From VXPQ01 sp965248175 (GTDB lineage Bacteria; Bacteroidota; Rhodothermia; Rhodothermales; VXPQ01), in contig OZ252093.1 in assembly GCA_965248175.1 (NCBI GenBank), positions 2,728,001-2,792,000 of the forward strand: a stretch of 64,000 nt of DNA, in the 5' to 3' direction. The first letter of the stretch is position 1; the number at the start of each line of letters is the position of its first letter. Under the pieces are notes generated by a model that was given only the letters and a program-made list of their open reading frames with translations, did not search any database and was not told where the DNA came from. Below, in pieces: positions 62,764 to 64,000 of the stretch. The position numbers and the translations under genes were made by a program.

Positions 62764-62969
62764 AGCATATCCTCCAACGGCGGCGGTTTTTTGTCATCGG
62801 GCGATACCGCACCCCGATCCTTCTTTATCGGCGTTACGATGCACTTCGCCAGTATCTCTGGCGTCGTGTCGATCTTCAAAACGCGCGTCTCCGGGCGACC
62901 TCGCTTTTTCGATTCGGGTTTGGGCTTTTTCGGTTTCATGGTCTTCGCCTTAGGTCTGATATTGTTCAC
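62760..62969 (-). CDS. Small basic protein of the restriction operon
   Basis: 69-residue protein with a very basic N-terminal half (MKPKKPKPESKKRGRPETRVLKI; a Met at residue 11 may be the real start) and an acidic C-terminus PPPLEDML. The GRP-containing KKRGRPETR resembles an AT-hook-like DNA-contact motif. It overlaps the nuclease gene by 4 bp upstream and the DUF262 frame downstream. No family was recognised. It could be a DNA-binding accessory or regulator; this is inferred from charge and position. Confidence 0.6.
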   Translation of the reverse strand: MNNIRPKAKTMKPKKPKPESKKRGRPETRVLKIDTTPEILAKCIVTPIKKDRGAVSPDDKKPPPLEDML

Positions 62970-63565
62970 TTACCCCTTTGCCGTCGTTCTCTCACGATCT
63001 CTTTCATCAGCGTAAACGGTTCACTGTAGAATGGTGGTTCTAAGGGCCACGAAACAGGAACACTTGTCGCCAATAGGTGCATCCTCTGGTAATCCGAATA
63101 CTTCCGATGTTTGGAACGCGGCAGATGCTCATTTCTGATAAATCCAAAGTGCCATTTATGGTCAAACTCAAAGAGATTAATCGCCAGTATATCGAATTTT
63201 CCTGCCAGCAGGCACGTTGTCTGCAACGTGGTTCCGTTGGGCAGTGTAACAGATCGTCGGTCGCTCGCATCGACTTGGCATCGTCCGAAATAGTCGCCGT
63301 TGTTAGTTCTCACCGAACGGGTTTGCAACGACTTCACCTCGACAATGATCGGTTGGCCTTGGTATTCGAAACTGAAGTCTGCTGGCCGTGATCTGTCGTG
63401 ATCGTCGTATCGAATTAGTTTGTGAATTCGGGCATCTGAAAATACGGTGCGCTGTAACTTGTACTCAGCCAAAAACCCAATCAGTATCCCTCGGATGCTT
63501 GGACGCTCTGCAAGTACAACGTTCAAGTCATCGTAGGAAATACCCCAGTCTTCCAGAATTCCCAT
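62966..63565 (-). CDS. PD-(D/E)XK restriction endonuclease-like protein
   Basis: 199-residue protein. The nuclease core is recognisable: Glu34 in a helix (GFLAEYKLQRTVF), Asp63 in SRPADFSFEYQG, and Glu76/Lys78 in QPIIVEVKSLQT, which is the Asp-x12-Glu-Val-Lys pattern of PD-(D/E)XK nucleases, followed by a conserved-looking CQVDASDRRSVTLPNG and the strand KFDILAINLFEF. It starts with TAATG overlapping the methyltransferase stop by one base and ends overlapping the next gene by 4 bp. Pairing with an adjacent DPPY methyltransferase suggests a type II restriction-modification system. The recognition sequence is unknown. Confidence 0.75.
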   Translation of the reverse strand: MGILEDWGISYDDLNVVLAERPSIRGILIGFLAEYKLQRTVFSDARIHKLIRYDDHDRSRPADFSFEYQGQPIIVEVKSLQTRSVRTNNGDYFGRCQVDASDRRSVTLPNGTTLQTTCLLAGKFDILAINLFEFDHKWHFGFIRNEHLPRSKHRKYSDYQRMHLLATSVPVSWPLEPPFYSEPFTLMKEIVRERRQRGK

Positions 63566-64000
63566 TATGGACAGCGGCGTCGCGGACTTCGCCCGTTGGT
63601 TTTGATGAATACGAGAAAGTAAGAATGATTTTTCCTGGCGTGTTCCTGTCGAAGGATCCGACTGACGGCGGGTTTATTGGTGCGGACTAATACGAACAAG
63701 TCTTTTGCGTAGAACCCTATCGACTCGTATTCATTGATCAACTCGACATGTGTGAGATTTTGCAGATTGGCACTTACTTCATCTTGACACTTGACAATGA
63801 ACACGCCAAAATCGCGCAGAACTCTAAACGCCTCGGCACCAGCCTTGAAATACAGGTCCAATACAGCCGCGTGATACTTCGGCACATTATCCTCGATGGT
63901 CTTTCCGTTCGAGTAGATTTCCCTAAATGCAGAATAACTGCCGCTGCCTGCTAAATGAGACTGCTTTTTGCGATACAGCCCCTCCATGTATGGGGGATCA
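63565..64000 (-). CDS. DNA methyltransferase C-terminal part (DPPY motif at window edge)
   Basis: The frame enters from the right edge. The first residues visible are DPPYMEGLYRKKQSHLAGSG, the catalytic motif IV of an N6-adenine or N4-cytosine methyltransferase. About 145 residues follow, with a further methyltransferase-like strand-helix FRVLRDFGVFIVKCQDEV and HVELINEYESIGFYAKDLFVLVRTNKPA, ending at 63565. The SAM-binding half is outside the window, if the gene has the alpha or gamma motif order. It is the upstream partner of the PD-(D/E)XK nuclease (one-base overlap). An internal ATG at 63987 is within the motif and is not the start. Confidence 0.8.
   Translation of the reverse strand, partial: DPPYMEGLYRKKQSHLAGSGSYSAFREIYSNGKTIEDNVPKYHAAVLDLYFKAGAEAFRVLRDFGVFIVKCQDEVSANLQNLTHVELINEYESIGFYAKDLFVLVRTNKPAVSRILRQEHARKNHSYFLVFIKTNGRSPRRRCP

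Noticed and set aside
1..64000. CRISPR arrays, tRNA or rRNA genes
   Set aside because: No regularly spaced repeats, no tRNA-like cloverleaf with GGTTCGAATCC-type T-loop and no rRNA segments were noticed on reading; a tRNAscan/Infernal run would settle short RNAs.

Overview
The window looks like chromosomal DNA from a GC-rich member of the Bacteroidota/Rhodothermota side of the FCB group. Three large secreted proteins end in the YPNPFNP-type C-terminal sorting/FlgD-like domain. They are accompanied by a UPF0182 protein, a TIGR02757 protein, PVC-type dehydrogenase/HEAT proteins, DUF1080, phytanoyl-CoA dioxygenase and CotH/lamin-tail proteins, a mix common in that group and in marine or host-associated lineages. 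No rRNA, tRNA or CRISPR array was seen.

Layout. 1-4.4 kb (minus): L-rhamnose catabolism (kinase, isomerase, small membrane protein, NCS1-type permease). 4.6-7.5 kb: a complete IS1595-like element with an 8-bp target duplication, a frameshifted transposase and a truncated DNA-methyltransferase passenger, followed by an IS256-family element. 7.6-14.8 kb: a TIGR02757 gene, a secreted sorting-domain protein, and decayed GH13 amylase remnants on both strands.

14.9-21.4 kb (minus) is the most unusual part: a probable bacteriocin/RiPP operon. It holds three small peptides with double-glycine leaders, a 730-residue fusion of a catalytically dead C39-like domain to a glycosyltransferase-like domain, a membrane protein, a TlpA-like thioredoxin and a C39-peptidase ABC exporter. 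This parts list resembles glycocin (sublancin-type) systems, but with an unfamiliar architecture.

21.7-48.2 kb is mostly metabolic and surface functions: VOC protein, SGNH hydrolase, a large lipoprotein with propeller, HEAT and cytochrome c modules, Ogt, an OLD-like nuclease, UPF0182, CotH/lamin-tail protein, DUF1080, MFS transporter, Gfo/Idh/MocA oxidoreductase, cupredoxin-HEAT, VCBS and PhyH. Within it a 726-bp deleted IS1595-like element has split an AT-rich gene, again with a clean 8-bp target duplication.

48.2-64 kb is an accessory/defence island. The first part is a set of toxin-antitoxin remnants in which the antitoxin side survives and the toxin side is broken or missing (FitA, HipT/HipS, RelE-like/HTH, MNT), mixed with two Uma2 paralogues and a frameshifted pentapeptide-repeat gene. 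The second part is a large N6-adenine methylase, a SIR2-HerA-KTSC operon of the known HerA-SIR2 (Nezha) defence type, and a tightly overlapping methyltransferase / PD-(D/E)XK nuclease / small basic protein / DUF262-DUF1524 (GmrSD-like) operon that runs off the right edge.
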